Shown here: one piece after another, positions 17,187 to 25,832 of the stretch
Position numbering within the stretch: position 1 is the stretch's first letter
Layout of the letters: each line of letters opens with the position of its first letter
Origin: JAGRKR01 sp041397725
GTDB lineage: Bacteria; Pseudomonadota; Alphaproteobacteria; Rhizobiales; Hyphomicrobiaceae
Assembly (NCBI GenBank): GCA_041397725.1
Contig: JAWKVZ010000002.1
Coordinates: 1-64,000 of the forward strand
DNA: 64,000 nt
Direction: 5' to 3'
Notes under the pieces: generated by a model
Database searches by the model: none
Seen by the model: the letters and a program-made list of their open reading frames with translations, nothing else
What the model was told of the DNA's origin: nothing
Made by a program: the position numbers and the translations under genes

Positions 17187-18242
17187 ATGTGGCAGCGCTT
17201 CCTTCTCTCCTTCAGCATCGTGGCGCTGGTCGCCATCGGTGGACCCTACCTGTTCGTGCTCGCCGTCGATCCGCTCGGCGTCTCGCCGCTTCGCGTCGTC
17301 TCGCCGGAGCATTATGTGCGTACGAACCGGCGTTTCATCGTGCCGCAGATCATCCGCGGCGGGCGCTACGATTCCTTCCTGGTCGGCACGTCCACGATCA
17401 ATCCGATCGATCCGGCCTGGGCCGAGCGCGCCTTCGGCGGTCGCTTCGCCAATGTCGCGATCCATGGCGGTACGCCTTACGAGCTGAGCCGCGTCGTGCG
17501 TCTGATCGCGGCGCAAGGTGCCACGACGAAGCGGGTCATTCTCGGCTTCGACATCGGCTGGTGCTCACCCGGGCCGCTCTCTCGCTATCATCCCGAGGCG
17601 ACTTTCCCGGATTGGCTCTACGATGACGATCGGCTGCAACACCTCGCGCACCTGCTGAACTGGAAGACCGTGCAACTCTCCGAGCGCAAGGTGAAGGTGG
17701 CGATGGGGCGCGCCAGGCCGGCGTTCCCGCCCAACGGTTTCAAGAACGAGCTGCCGCCGGAGACGCGCTACGATCTCGCCAAGGCCCGCGCGACCATTCA
17801 TGCGGCCGGCACGGTGACGACCATTGCAGCCGCCGGAAAGACCGCTGCCGGCCCGGCCGATACAGGCGACTGGCCAGCGCTCGAGCTGCTGCGGCAGGCG
17901 CTTGCGGCGTTGCCCGCCGACGTCGCGGTCATCGGCGCGATGATGCCGTCTCACGTTGCCGTGCAGCCCGTCGGCGGCAGTCCGGCCGCGACCCGTCTCG
18001 AGGACTGCAAGCAACGGATTTCCGGAATCGTCGGGCCGCGCGGTGGCCCACTCGTCGATTTCATGCTGCCCTCGCCCTGGACGCGCGACGATGCGAGCTA
18101 TTGGGACGGCGTGCATTTCCGTACGTCCGTGGCGGCGGTCTTCATGGCGCGCCTCGTGGAGGCTCTGGGCCGCAGTCGCGCCGCCGATGACGGCGTCTAT
18201 CGCCTCGTCGGCAGCGGGGACGAGCGCACACTCAGGCGCTGA
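17187..18242 (+). CDS. Membrane-anchored SGNH/AlgJ-like partner of MBOAT
   Basis: 351 aa. A single N-terminal membrane helix (about 5-27) is followed by a periplasmic domain with LVGTSTINPID (equivalent of the GxS block I) and a C-terminal YWDGVHFRT, matching the D-x-x-H catalytic pair of SGNH-fold acyltransferases. The MBOAT gene is 7 bp upstream. In alginate-type systems such proteins finish transfer of the acetyl group to the polymer in the periplasm. Its last 11 bases overlap the convergent small membrane gene. Sequence similarity beyond these motifs is modest, so the assignment leans on context. Confidence 0.75.
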   Translation: MWQRFLLSFSIVALVAIGGPYLFVLAVDPLGVSPLRVVSPEHYVRTNRRFIVPQIIRGGRYDSFLVGTSTINPIDPAWAERAFGGRFANVAIHGGTPYELSRVVRLIAAQGATTKRVILGFDIGWCSPGPLSRYHPEATFPDWLYDDDRLQHLAHLLNWKTVQLSERKVKVAMGRARPAFPPNGFKNELPPETRYDLAKARATIHAAGTVTTIAAAGKTAAGPADTGDWPALELLRQALAALPADVAVIGAMMPSHVAVQPVGGSPAATRLEDCKQRISGIVGPRGGPLVDFMLPSPWTRDDASYWDGVHFRTSVAAVFMARLVEALGRSRAADDGVYRLVGSGDERTLRR

Positions 18243-18603
18243 GCCACCAGACCAGGGCCGCCAGAACCAGGGTTGCGGCGCAGAGGGACACGAGGCCGCG
18301 GCGCCCATCGACGAAGCTGTCGGGGAAGAGCTGGAGTGCCAGGGGCGCGAACAGCAGCATCAGGCCGCCGCCGATGACGATGGCGTAGAGGGGAAGGCCC
18401 GCCCAGACCGCGGGCAGCGCCAGTGCGATGGCGACGGCGGTCGCGGGGATGCTCGCCCACAGGATCGCGAGGCCGAGGCCGGCGCGCATCCGCGCCATGC
18501 GGTCGGTGGCCGGGAAATGGCCGGCTGCCGTCAGCAGGAACATGGCGGCGACCAGCACGAGCGCCATGAAGGCGGCCAGAAGCGGCAGGTATGGCAGCGT
18601 CAT
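18232..18603 (-). CDS. Small four-helix membrane protein of unknown function
   Basis: 123 aa, nearly all hydrophobic, with four predicted helices (about 5-27, 43-66, 70-93, 103-121) and a short charged loop (TDRMARMRAG) after the first. I do not recognise the family. It converges on and overlaps the SGNH-like gene by 11 bp, and is divergent from the PanB-like gene 107 bp away. The absence of stop codons over a wholly hydrophobic frame supports that it is real. Confidence 0.6.
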   Translation of the reverse strand: MTLPYLPLLAAFMALVLVAAMFLLTAAGHFPATDRMARMRAGLGLAILWASIPATAVAIALALPAVWAGLPLYAIVIGGGLMLLFAPLALQLFPDSFVDGRRGLVSLCAATLVLAALVWWLSA

Positions 18604-18710
18604 GATGATCCTCGGTTCCGGGATCGGCGTTGTCCGGCGCTTGACCGGCGCGCGGGCGCATTCCTAACATGCCGGATCGAGATCAGCATCGTTCCTGCGA
18701 GGGGTGACAC

Positions 18711-19622
18711 ATGGCCGACGCGAAGGACGCAGCGGGCAAGGCGTCGGCTGCGGCGCCGCGCGACGCCCGCAAGAAGCGCACCATCACCGAGATCCGCGAC
18801 TCCAAGACTACCGGCGAGAAGATGGTCTACATGTCCGTGCCCGATTACACGTCGGCGCGGTGGGCGGAGATGGCCGGCGTCGATGTCGCCGTGGTGGGCG
18901 ACAGTCTCGCCATGATCGCGCACGGCCATCCCTCGACGATCCCGGCGACCATGGACATGATGGTCATGCACGGCCAGGCCATCCGCCGCGGCGCGCCCAA
19001 CACGTTCGTGCTCGGCTGCATGCCGTATCAGAGCTACAACACGATCGATCGCGCGCTGCAGAACGCCACCCGGTTCATGCAGGAGGCCGGCTCCGACGCG
19101 GTGAAGCCGCAAGGCGGCAAGTCGCAGGCCCATATCCTCAGGGCGCTCGTGGATGCGGGCATACCGACCGCCTCGCATATCGGGCTGACGCCGCACACGA
19201 TTGCCATGTTCGGCGGATTCAAGATCCAGGGGAGAACGGCGGAGGCGGCGATGAAGATCCTCGAGGATGCGCTCGCCATCGAGGATGCCGGCTGCTTCAT
19301 GCTCGAGTTCGAGGCTGTGCCCGCCAGGATCGCCGCCCTGATATCGCAACAGCTCGAGATCCCGACCATCGGCATCGGCGCCGGGGTCGGCACGGACGGC
19401 CAGATCCTGCTCTGCCACGATCTGCTCGGCGTCTTCACGGACTTCAAGCCGAAGTTCACCAAGCGCTTCGCAAACCTCACCGAGGTGGCGGTGACGGGGA
19501 TCAGTCGTTACATCAAGGAGGTGAAGGACGGATCCTTCCCCGACGACGACCATTCCTATTCGGTCAACGAGGCGGAATACGAGAAGTTCGCCAGCATGGT
19601 CGCCAAGCGGCGGCAAGTGTGA
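18711..19622 (+). CDS. Ketopantoate hydroxymethyltransferase (PanB)-family protein with altered metal site
   Basis: 303 aa, with an N-terminal tail of about 25 residues not found in PanB. The fold signatures are clear: VVGDSLAMIAHG (Asp64), STIPATMDMM, RRGAPNTFVLG, SHIGLTPHT (His156), FGGFKIQGR and PTIGIGAG. In E. coli PanB the metal and substrate are held by Asp45, Asp84 and Glu114 with Lys112. Here the aligned positions are Asp64, Cys103 (LGCMPY replaces LADLPF), Gln134 (VKPQGG replaces VKIEGG) and Lys132. Two acidic positions are therefore lost. It probably performs a related C-C bond or enolate reaction on another 2-oxo acid, not pantothenate synthesis. An aminotransferase and an SDR follow. 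Confidence 0.82.
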   Translation: MADAKDAAGKASAAAPRDARKKRTITEIRDSKTTGEKMVYMSVPDYTSARWAEMAGVDVAVVGDSLAMIAHGHPSTIPATMDMMVMHGQAIRRGAPNTFVLGCMPYQSYNTIDRALQNATRFMQEAGSDAVKPQGGKSQAHILRALVDAGIPTASHIGLTPHTIAMFGGFKIQGRTAEAAMKILEDALAIEDAGCFMLEFEAVPARIAALISQQLEIPTIGIGAGVGTDGQILLCHDLLGVFTDFKPKFTKRFANLTEVAVTGISRYIKEVKDGSFPDDDHSYSVNEAEYEKFASMVAKRRQV

Positions 19623-19675
19623 CACCGCTACCCGACGTCGACGATACGCGCTGAGCAGATCCAATCACGGACGTT

Positions 19676-20908
19676 ATGGACATGACCCTCGGCAACGGCC
19701 GCGAGTTCCTGAGCATTCCCGGGCCGACCCCGGTCCCCGACGCTGTGCTGAATGCGATGCACCGCCCGGCCATCGATATCTATTCGGGCGCTCTAGTCGA
19801 GGTGACCGACCGCTGCCTTGCCGACTTGAAGCGCATCTTCGCCACGCAGGGGCAGACCTACATCTATGCCGCCAACGGTCACGGTGCCTGGGAGGCGGCG
19901 CTGACGAACGTGCTTTCGCGCGGGGATGCAGTGCTGGTGCTGGAAAGCGGGCGGTTCGCCGTCGGCTGGGGCGCGATGGGCCAGATGCTCGGCGTCGATG
20001 TCGAGCTGCTGGCGGGCGATTGGCGCCGCGCGGTCGATCCGGCCGCCGTCGAGGCGCGGCTCAGGGCGGATGCAGGCGGCCGCATCAAGGCCGTGCTGGT
20101 GGTGCAGGTCGATACCGCGTCCGGGTGCTGGAACGACATCGCCGCCATCCGCCGCGCGATCGATGCGGCGGGCCACGGCGCGCTGCTGATGGTGGATACG
20201 ATCGCCTCGCTCGCAACGATGCCGTTCGAGATGGACGCCTGGGGCGTCGATGTGGCGGTGGCCGGCTCGCAGAAGGGGTTGATGACGCCGCCGGGCCTCT
20301 CCTTCATTGCGGCCGGACCGCGCGCGAAGGCGGCACACGCCGCCGCCGGTCTGCGCACGCTCTACTGGGATTGGACGGCACGCGAAGGCGCTCTGCATTA
20401 TCAGAAATATTGCGGCACGCCGCCGGAGCACCTGCTGTTCGGCCTCAACGCGGCTCTCGATCTCCTGTTCCGCGAAGGTCTCGACAATGTGTTCCGCCGG
20501 CATCGCCTTCTGGCGGCGGCGGTGCGGGGCGCGGTGGCGCGCTGGAGCGAGGCGGGCGTCGTCGATTTCAATATCGCCGTTGCCGCAGAACGTGCCGACT
20601 CGGTCACCACGGTACGGGTCGCGGATGGCCACGACCCCGCAGCGCTGATCGATCTGTGCCGCGACAGCCTGGGTGTGGTGCTCGGAATCGGCATCGGCGA
20701 CCTCGGCGGCAAGGCCTTTCGCATCGCCCACATGGGCCATGTCAACGCGCCGACGATCCTCGGCATGCTGGCATCGGTCGAGGTCGCACTCGGGGCGCTG
20801 GGTTGGCCGCATGGCCGCGGCGGTGTCGGGCAGGCCATCGCAGGGCTGAGCGCGGCGCTGGCCGGCCGCGAAGCTGAAGAACAATCGGGTATGGGAGAAC
20901 GATCATGA
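19676..20908 (+). CDS. Class V aminotransferase (alanine/serine-glyoxylate type)
   Basis: 410 aa PLP enzyme. FLSIPGPTPVP at 11-21, AANGHGAWEAALTN (substrate/phosphate loop) around 65-78, Asp174 in LMVDTIASL, and the Schiff-base Lys200 in AGSQKGLMTPPGL are diagnostic of the alanine-glyoxylate/serine-glyoxylate aminotransferase family. It lies 53 bp after the PanB-like gene and overlaps the SDR start by 4 bp (ATGA). It may aminate or deaminate a 2-oxo acid made or used by the PanB-like protein, with glyoxylate as acceptor (inference). Confidence 0.88.
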   Translation: MDMTLGNGREFLSIPGPTPVPDAVLNAMHRPAIDIYSGALVEVTDRCLADLKRIFATQGQTYIYAANGHGAWEAALTNVLSRGDAVLVLESGRFAVGWGAMGQMLGVDVELLAGDWRRAVDPAAVEARLRADAGGRIKAVLVVQVDTASGCWNDIAAIRRAIDAAGHGALLMVDTIASLATMPFEMDAWGVDVAVAGSQKGLMTPPGLSFIAAGPRAKAAHAAAGLRTLYWDWTAREGALHYQKYCGTPPEHLLFGLNAALDLLFREGLDNVFRRHRLLAAAVRGAVARWSEAGVVDFNIAVAAERADSVTTVRVADGHDPAALIDLCRDSLGVVLGIGIGDLGGKAFRIAHMGHVNAPTILGMLASVEVALGALGWPHGRGGVGQAIAGLSAALAGREAEEQSGMGERS

Positions 20909-21666
20909 GCGGATCATCGGGCAAGGTAGCGCTCGTCACGGGAGCAGGCAGCGGCATCGGCCGGGCCGCGGCGCTGGCGTTGCAGGAGGCGGGCTATCAC
21001 GTCGCGCTGACCGGGCGGCGCAAGGAGGAGCTCGACAAGACGGCAGCGCTCGCCAAGGCGGGCGGCGGCCGCATGCTGGCGGTGGCGGCGGACATCGGGC
21101 GGCCGGACCAGGTGAAGGCGCTCTTCGCGGCGGTGCGGCAAGAGTTCGGCCGGCTCGATGTGCTTTTCAACAATGCCGGCCGCGGCGCGCCGCCGGTTCC
21201 CTTCGAGGACCTGACCTACGAGCAATGGCAGTCGGTCGTCGACGCCAACCTGACAGGCTCCTTCCTCTGCGCGCAGGAAGCGGTGCGGATCATGAAGGAT
21301 CAGACGCCGCGGGGAGGACGCATCATCAATAACGGCTCGATCTCGGCGCATGCGCCGCGGCCGAACTCTGCGCCCTACACCTCGACGAAGCATGCCATCA
21401 CCGGTCTCACCAAGGCGATTTCGCTCGACGGCCGGAAATATGACGTCGCCTGCGGTCAGATCGACATCGGCAACGCTGCGACGGAGATGACCGAGCGCAT
21501 GTCCAAGGGCATCCTGCAGGCGCACGGAGAGACGATGGTCGAGCCGCGCATGGACGTCGCCCATGTGGCCAGCGCCGTCGTGTACATGGCGGGATTGCCG
21601 CTCGACGCCAACGTGCAGTTCATGACGATCATGGCCACCAAGATGCCGTTCGTCGGCCGAGGCTGA
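20905..21666 (+). CDS. SDR family oxidoreductase
   Basis: 253 aa. TGAGSGIG at about 11-18, FNNAGRG, NNGSISAH with the catalytic serine, and YTSTKHAITG. The C-terminal MTIMATKMPFVGRG departs from the usual VDGG ending. Coupled to the aminotransferase by ATGA overlap. Possibly oxidises a hydroxyl on the product of the PanB-like/aminotransferase pair. It converges on the MFS gene with a 28-bp gap. Confidence 0.87.
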   Translation: MSGSSGKVALVTGAGSGIGRAAALALQEAGYHVALTGRRKEELDKTAALAKAGGGRMLAVAADIGRPDQVKALFAAVRQEFGRLDVLFNNAGRGAPPVPFEDLTYEQWQSVVDANLTGSFLCAQEAVRIMKDQTPRGGRIINNGSISAHAPRPNSAPYTSTKHAITGLTKAISLDGRKYDVACGQIDIGNAATEMTERMSKGILQAHGETMVEPRMDVAHVASAVVYMAGLPLDANVQFMTIMATKMPFVGRG

Positions 21667-21694
21667 AGCGCGGAGCGCAAGCCGGCGACGCGGC

Positions 21695-22900
21695 TCAGGT
21701 GGCCGAGCGGGCGAGCGCCGGCCGCCAGAGCACCTCGCGGCCGGGCTCGGGATGGCGTGGCACGAGGCGGCTCAGGACGAGCGAGCAGAAGGCCAGCGAG
21801 GCTCCGAGCAGGAAGACCGCCGAGGGGCTGGTCAGCCAGACGATGCCGAGCACGAAGGGCAGGAAGACCGCCGCGATGTGGCTGATGGTGAAGGCCACGC
21901 CCGATGTTGGCGCAATGTCGGCGGGATCGGCGATCTTCTGGAAATAGGTCTTCAAGGCTATGGCCATGGCGAAGAAGGCATGGTCGACGACGTAGAGGAC
22001 GGCCGCGACGGTCGCATTCTCGACGAAGGCGTAGGCGGTGAAGACCCCGACGAGGCCGGCATACTCCAGCGTCAGCGCCGCGCGCTCGCCGAAGCGCGTG
22101 ATGAGCCGCCCGGCGATCGGCGCGAAGATCATGTTCATCACGTGGTTGAGCAGGAACAGCGAGGTGATGGCGGTGACGGAGTAGCCGAACTTCTCCACCA
22201 TCATGAAGCCGGCGAAGACGATGAAGATCTGCCGCCGCGCGCCTGAAATGAAGACGAGCGCATAGTAGAGCCAGTAGCGGCTCCGCAGCACGAGCTGCTT
22301 GCGCTGCGCGACCTCCTGCGGGAAGTACGGGAACGCCAGCTTCATGAAGACGACAAGCGCCACGGTGATGCCGCCGGCGATCAGGTAGACGCCGGTGAAG
22401 CCGAGATCCAGCCAACTCCATGTGAGATAGATCAATCCGTAGGCCGCAAGGGCCGCGAGCGAGCTCGAGGCGGCGATGCGGCCGAGAGCGCGTGCGGCGC
22501 TCTGCTTCGGCAGCCATTGCAGGGCCAGGGATTGTGCCGTCGTCTCATAGTAATGGAAGCCGATCGACATCAGCATGGTCGTGGCGAGAAAGCCGACGGT
22601 CGTCGGAAAGAAACCCGTCAGTGCCGTTCCGACCGCCAGTGCGAGCAGGGCCAGCAGGGCGATCGACTGCTCGCGCATGAAGAGCAGCACGAACACCACG
22701 CCGAAAGACAGGAAGCCCGGAATCTCTCTGACCGATTGCAGGATGCCGATTTCACGACCGGTGAAGCTCACCGCGTTGATGGCGAAGTTGTTGACGAGCG
22801 TGTGCCATGTCTGATGCGAGATCTGGTTCGCCACCGCCATCAGGATGAGCAGGAGCACGGGCGTGCGCCAGGTGGCGGTCGGGGCGCTGGCTTTCGGCAT
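21695..22900 (-). CDS. MFS transporter
   Basis: 401 aa with twelve predicted membrane segments. The first helix contains MAVANQISHQTWHTLVNNFA. A loop GRLITRFGERAAL occurs after helix 8, like the MFS loop 8-9 version of the 2-3 motif. The N-terminal half shows FHYYETTAQSLALQWLPK, seen in a group of uncharacterised MFS permeases. No substrate can be given. It is the only minus-strand gene between the PanB-like series and the DUF6166-like gene. Confidence 0.85.
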   Translation of the reverse strand: MPKASAPTATWRTPVLLLILMAVANQISHQTWHTLVNNFAINAVSFTGREIGILQSVREIPGFLSFGVVFVLLFMREQSIALLALLALAVGTALTGFFPTTVGFLATTMLMSIGFHYYETTAQSLALQWLPKQSAARALGRIAASSSLAALAAYGLIYLTWSWLDLGFTGVYLIAGGITVALVVFMKLAFPYFPQEVAQRKQLVLRSRYWLYYALVFISGARRQIFIVFAGFMMVEKFGYSVTAITSLFLLNHVMNMIFAPIAGRLITRFGERAALTLEYAGLVGVFTAYAFVENATVAAVLYVVDHAFFAMAIALKTYFQKIADPADIAPTSGVAFTISHIAAVFLPFVLGIVWLTSPSAVFLLGASLAFCSLVLSRLVPRHPEPGREVLWRPALARSAT

Positions 22901-23101
22901 GGGCTGACGGGGCTCGGAGCGTTGAGAGGCGGCACACGACGTCCAGGGCGCCAGACCAGCCGAACAGCCGGAGTTGCGCTATGCCGGGACGCCATCGGGT
23001 CGAGGGCGTGAAATCCTAGCGCATGCATGGGCGGCGGCATAGGACGACGAGGGCGCGCGTCCGCGCTTCGTCCCGCCAGTCCGTCCGATGCCGGGACGCC
23101 T

Positions 23102-23131
23102 TTGACACGCAGGGGCGGGCGCGCATAGCAT
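23102..23131 (+). promoter_or_regulatory. Putative sigma-70 promoter of the DUF6166-like gene
   Basis: TTGACA at 23102-23107 and TAGCAT at 23126-23131 with an 18-bp spacer, about 50 bp before the start at 23182, in a 281-bp intergenic region. The -35 is consensus; the -10 matches 4 of 6. Position relative to the gene fits a short leader. Confidence 0.45.
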
Positions 23132-23181
23132 GCGCCTGGACAATCGAGCCGCAGCCGCACTCCTGGGACCGCCGACGAGCG

Positions 23182-23496
23182 ATGAGCACCTACGCAGGCA
23201 AGCGCACGATCGACGGACTCGTCGTGACAGTCGACGGCGAGCCGCTCGACCCGCGCTACGATGTGAAGCAGTTCACGCAATGGGGCTTCGAGTGGACCTA
23301 CGAGGGCGCCAGTCCACAGCAACTCGCGCTGGCCATTCTTGTCGATCATCTGGGCGACGCCGAGCCGGCGATGATCACGCGGGCCATCGGACTGTCGGAG
23401 CGCTTCATGCAGCAGGTCGTGGCTGAGCTCGACAACGACTGGACGTTGACGGGTGGCGAGGTCGACGCGGCGATATCGGCGATCGAGAGGGCTTGA
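23182..23496 (+). CDS. DUF6166-like small protein
   Basis: 104 aa. The pattern VDGEPLDPRYD, then GFEWTYEGASPQQLALAILVDHLGD and a terminal short tryptophan-containing segment (DNDWTLTGGEV) resembles the DUF6166 family as I remember it (GFEWGYGGSGPAQLALA-type core). Function of that family is unknown to me. The start was chosen at MSTYAGKRT; upstream in-frame sequence is compositionally unlike protein. It is followed 40 bp later by the hydroxylase-fold gene. Confidence 0.65.
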   Translation: MSTYAGKRTIDGLVVTVDGEPLDPRYDVKQFTQWGFEWTYEGASPQQLALAILVDHLGDAEPAMITRAIGLSERFMQQVVAELDNDWTLTGGEVDAAISAIERA

Positions 23497-23536
23497 GGCT
23501 GCCGCTGCGGCCGGAGCCGGGACGGAGGACGAGGGA

Positions 23537-24307
23537 ATGATCAGCGAGCGCCAGAAGACGTTTCGCGAGGAATATCGCTCCCGGATCATGGGGTGGTACG
23601 ACGGCTATCTGCACATCGTCATCATCTACGCGATGGGCGCTTCGGCCTTCTACATCTACCTCCAGCACCTCGGCAACGTGAGCTGGCTCGAGTGGCTGAC
23701 CGTGCCGGTGACGTTCCTCTTCACCAACGTCTTCGAGTGGTTCGTGCACAAGTACGTCATGCACCGGCCGGTGAACATCAAGGGGTTGCGCGCCATCTAC
23801 GAGCGCCACACGCTCAATCATCACCAGTTCTTCACCGACGACGAGATGCGCTTCCGAGACCACAAGGATTGGCGTGTCACGGTGTTCCCGCCTTATGCCC
23901 TCGTGGTCTTCATTCTGATGTCCATCCCAGGCGCCATCGTGCTCTCCTACGTCTTCTCGCCGAACGTCGGCTGGCTCTTCATGTGCACGACGACGGGCAT
24001 GTACCTCATCTACGAGTTCATGCACTTCTGCTGCCACGTGGACGAGAACTGGTTCGTGCGCACCGTGCCGTTCGTCAACACGATCCGCCGGCATCACACG
24101 GCCCATCACAATGCCCGGCTGATGATGAAAGTGAACATGAACCTCACCTTCCCGATCGCCGACTGGCTATTCGGCACATCCGACCTCGATCGCGGACTGC
24201 TCGGGCACGTGTTCAACGGCTACAATACCGACCACCTCAAGACGAGCCTGAAGTCGCGGCCGAAACGCCCCGACGAGGCGGCCGCCGCGCCCATGGGCAA
24301 CTATTGA
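23537..24307 (+). CDS. Fatty acid hydroxylase/sterol desaturase-fold membrane protein
   Basis: 256 aa. Histidine clusters typical of integral-membrane di-iron hydroxylases: HKYVMH at 71-76, HTLNHH at 91-96, HFCCH at 163-167 and HHTAHH at 186-191, interspersed with four hydrophobic segments (about 27-44, 52-70, 120-140, 145-160). These bind two irons for O2-dependent hydroxylation of a lipid chain. Start at MISERQK has GAGGACGAGGGA upstream. A 66-residue membrane protein follows 25 bp later. Lipid substrate is unknown. Confidence 0.85.
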   Translation: MISERQKTFREEYRSRIMGWYDGYLHIVIIYAMGASAFYIYLQHLGNVSWLEWLTVPVTFLFTNVFEWFVHKYVMHRPVNIKGLRAIYERHTLNHHQFFTDDEMRFRDHKDWRVTVFPPYALVVFILMSIPGAIVLSYVFSPNVGWLFMCTTTGMYLIYEFMHFCCHVDENWFVRTVPFVNTIRRHHTAHHNARLMMKVNMNLTFPIADWLFGTSDLDRGLLGHVFNGYNTDHLKTSLKSRPKRPDEAAAAPMGNY

Positions 24308-24332
24308 CCGGCTATGCAAGGGAGCAATCGCC

Positions 24333-24533
24333 ATGCCGAATGACGTGAAGGCCGTCGTCTCGGTGATCGTGGCCCTGGTCGGCTATCTGTTCGCGCGCTG
24401 GGAGTCCACCAGCGGCCGCGACGACCTCTACTGGCTGGTGCTCGGCACGGCCGTCTTCATGATCGTGGCGATGTGGGTGTTCCCGGAGGCTGGTGGCAAG
24501 AAGGCCAGGGACAAGGCGCCCGGCGAGAAGTAG
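24333..24533 (+). CDS. Small two-helix membrane protein
   Basis: 66 aa with hydrophobic segments at about 5-20 and 33-50 and a basic C-terminal tail (GGKKARDKAPGEK). AAGGGAG precedes the ATG. I do not recognise a family. Its position 25 bp behind the hydroxylase gene suggests a shared transcript and perhaps an accessory role in the same membrane. Confidence 0.6.
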   Translation: MPNDVKAVVSVIVALVGYLFARWESTSGRDDLYWLVLGTAVFMIVAMWVFPEAGGKKARDKAPGEK

Positions 24534-24593
24534 CGCCGCGGCTTCACGGGCCGAGCGCCTGCCGCGATCGCCTGCCGACGCCCCAGCAATCGC

Positions 24594-25676
24594 CTATCGA
24601 CGCCCCAGCAATGCGAGCGCGTCCTCGGCGAGACGCCGCGTCAGCTCAGCCGCCGCCAATTCCCTGGCGAGCCCTGCCGCCTGCCCCGCCCAGAGCGGCG
24701 AGAAATCGCCGGAGCCGTCGGCCTCCGCCTTGGCGCGGAGCGGCGCCAGCGCCCCGGAGGCGAGCGGGAAGGCTGGCGCCAGCGGCGAGATCGGCCCGAC
24801 CTCGCGAATGGCGCGATTGACGATGCCGCGTGCCGGACGCCCGGACATGATGTTGGTGACGGCGGTCGAGTCGTCGCTGGCGGCGGCGAGCGCCGCGCGA
24901 TGCATCCTGCTGATGCGGGACTCGGGGCAGGCGAGATAGGCCGTGCCGATCTGCACGCCGGCGGCGCCCAGCATGAGGGCTGCGGCGATGCCCCGACCGT
25001 CCGCGACCCCGCCGGCCGCGATCACGGGTACTTTCACGGCATCGACGATCTGCGGCACGAGGGCGAACGTGCCGGACTGCCGCGACAGCGCAGCCACGGG
25101 GTCCGCGTCGAGGAAGATGCCGCGATGGCCGCCGGCCTCGTAGCCCTGGGCGATGACGGCATCGACGCCGCGGGACTCCAGCGCGCGGGCCTCGGCCGCT
25201 GTCGTCGCCGAGGCGAGAATGACGACGCCGCGCTGTTTCAGCCGGTCGATCTGGCCGTCGCTCGGCAGCCCGAAATGGAAACTCGCCACCTTCGGTCCGA
25301 GCGCCTCGACGAGTTGGCACATGGCTTCGTCGAAGGGCGCGCGACTGGCGCCCGGCGTCGGTGCGCTCACATCGAGGCCGAGCTCGCGGTAATACCCGGC
25401 GAGATGCTGCTTCCAGGCGGCTTCTCTCGCAGGATCCGGCGTCGGCGGGGTATGACAGAAGAAGTTGAGATTGAATGGCCGGTTCGTGCGGGCGCGAATG
25501 CGGCCGACCTCCTCGCGCACGGTGTCGGGGCCGATCATGGCGCAGGGCAGCGAGCCGAGGCCGCCGGCGGCGGAGACCTCGGCAGCGAGGGTGAAATCCA
25601 TGGCGCCCGCCATCGGGGCCTGGATGATAGGGTGCTCGATGTCGAGCAGGTCGAGGAGGCGACGGTCGCTCCACAT
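24594..25676 (-). CDS. Nitronate monooxygenase-like (2-nitropropane dioxygenase) flavoprotein
   Basis: 360 aa FMN TIM barrel. HPIIQAPMAGAMD at the N-terminus, GGLGSLPCAMI, NLNFFCH, VIAQGYEAGGHRG with the conserved His, VPVIAAGGVADGRGIAAALMLGAAGVQIGTAY as the phosphate-binding end. This is the class I NMO family, which oxidises propionate 3-nitronate and similar alkyl nitronates. The AAGGAG site places the start at 25676; a longer in-frame reading overlaps the divergent EamA gene and is not homologous. Divergent from the EamA gene. Confidence 0.87.
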   Translation of the reverse strand: MWSDRRLLDLLDIEHPIIQAPMAGAMDFTLAAEVSAAGGLGSLPCAMIGPDTVREEVGRIRARTNRPFNLNFFCHTPPTPDPAREAAWKQHLAGYYRELGLDVSAPTPGASRAPFDEAMCQLVEALGPKVASFHFGLPSDGQIDRLKQRGVVILASATTAAEARALESRGVDAVIAQGYEAGGHRGIFLDADPVAALSRQSGTFALVPQIVDAVKVPVIAAGGVADGRGIAAALMLGAAGVQIGTAYLACPESRISRMHRAALAAASDDSTAVTNIMSGRPARGIVNRAIREVGPISPLAPAFPLASGALAPLRAKAEADGSGDFSPLWAGQAAGLARELAAAELTRRLAEDALALLGRR

Positions 25677-25832
25677 GGCGAGAACTCCTTTCGCGATCTG
25701 CAGGTCGCCGCCGCGCCGACGTTCGCGGCGATCCCGGTCGGGGCCAGGTGCGACCATAAGGAGTTTTCCGCCGGCTTGGAAATGGCAAGGATGAGGGTGC
25801 GGGCATTCACTCGCGCACGGGGGAGGAGCGGC

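Noticed and set aside
13874..17236. Very long minus-strand open frame (over 1100 codons) opposite the SDR, dehydrogenase and MBOAT genes
   Set aside because: Its sequence is rich in Arg, His, Asp and Gly repeats with no recognisable domain and lies antisense to well-supported genes; a typical high-GC shadow frame.
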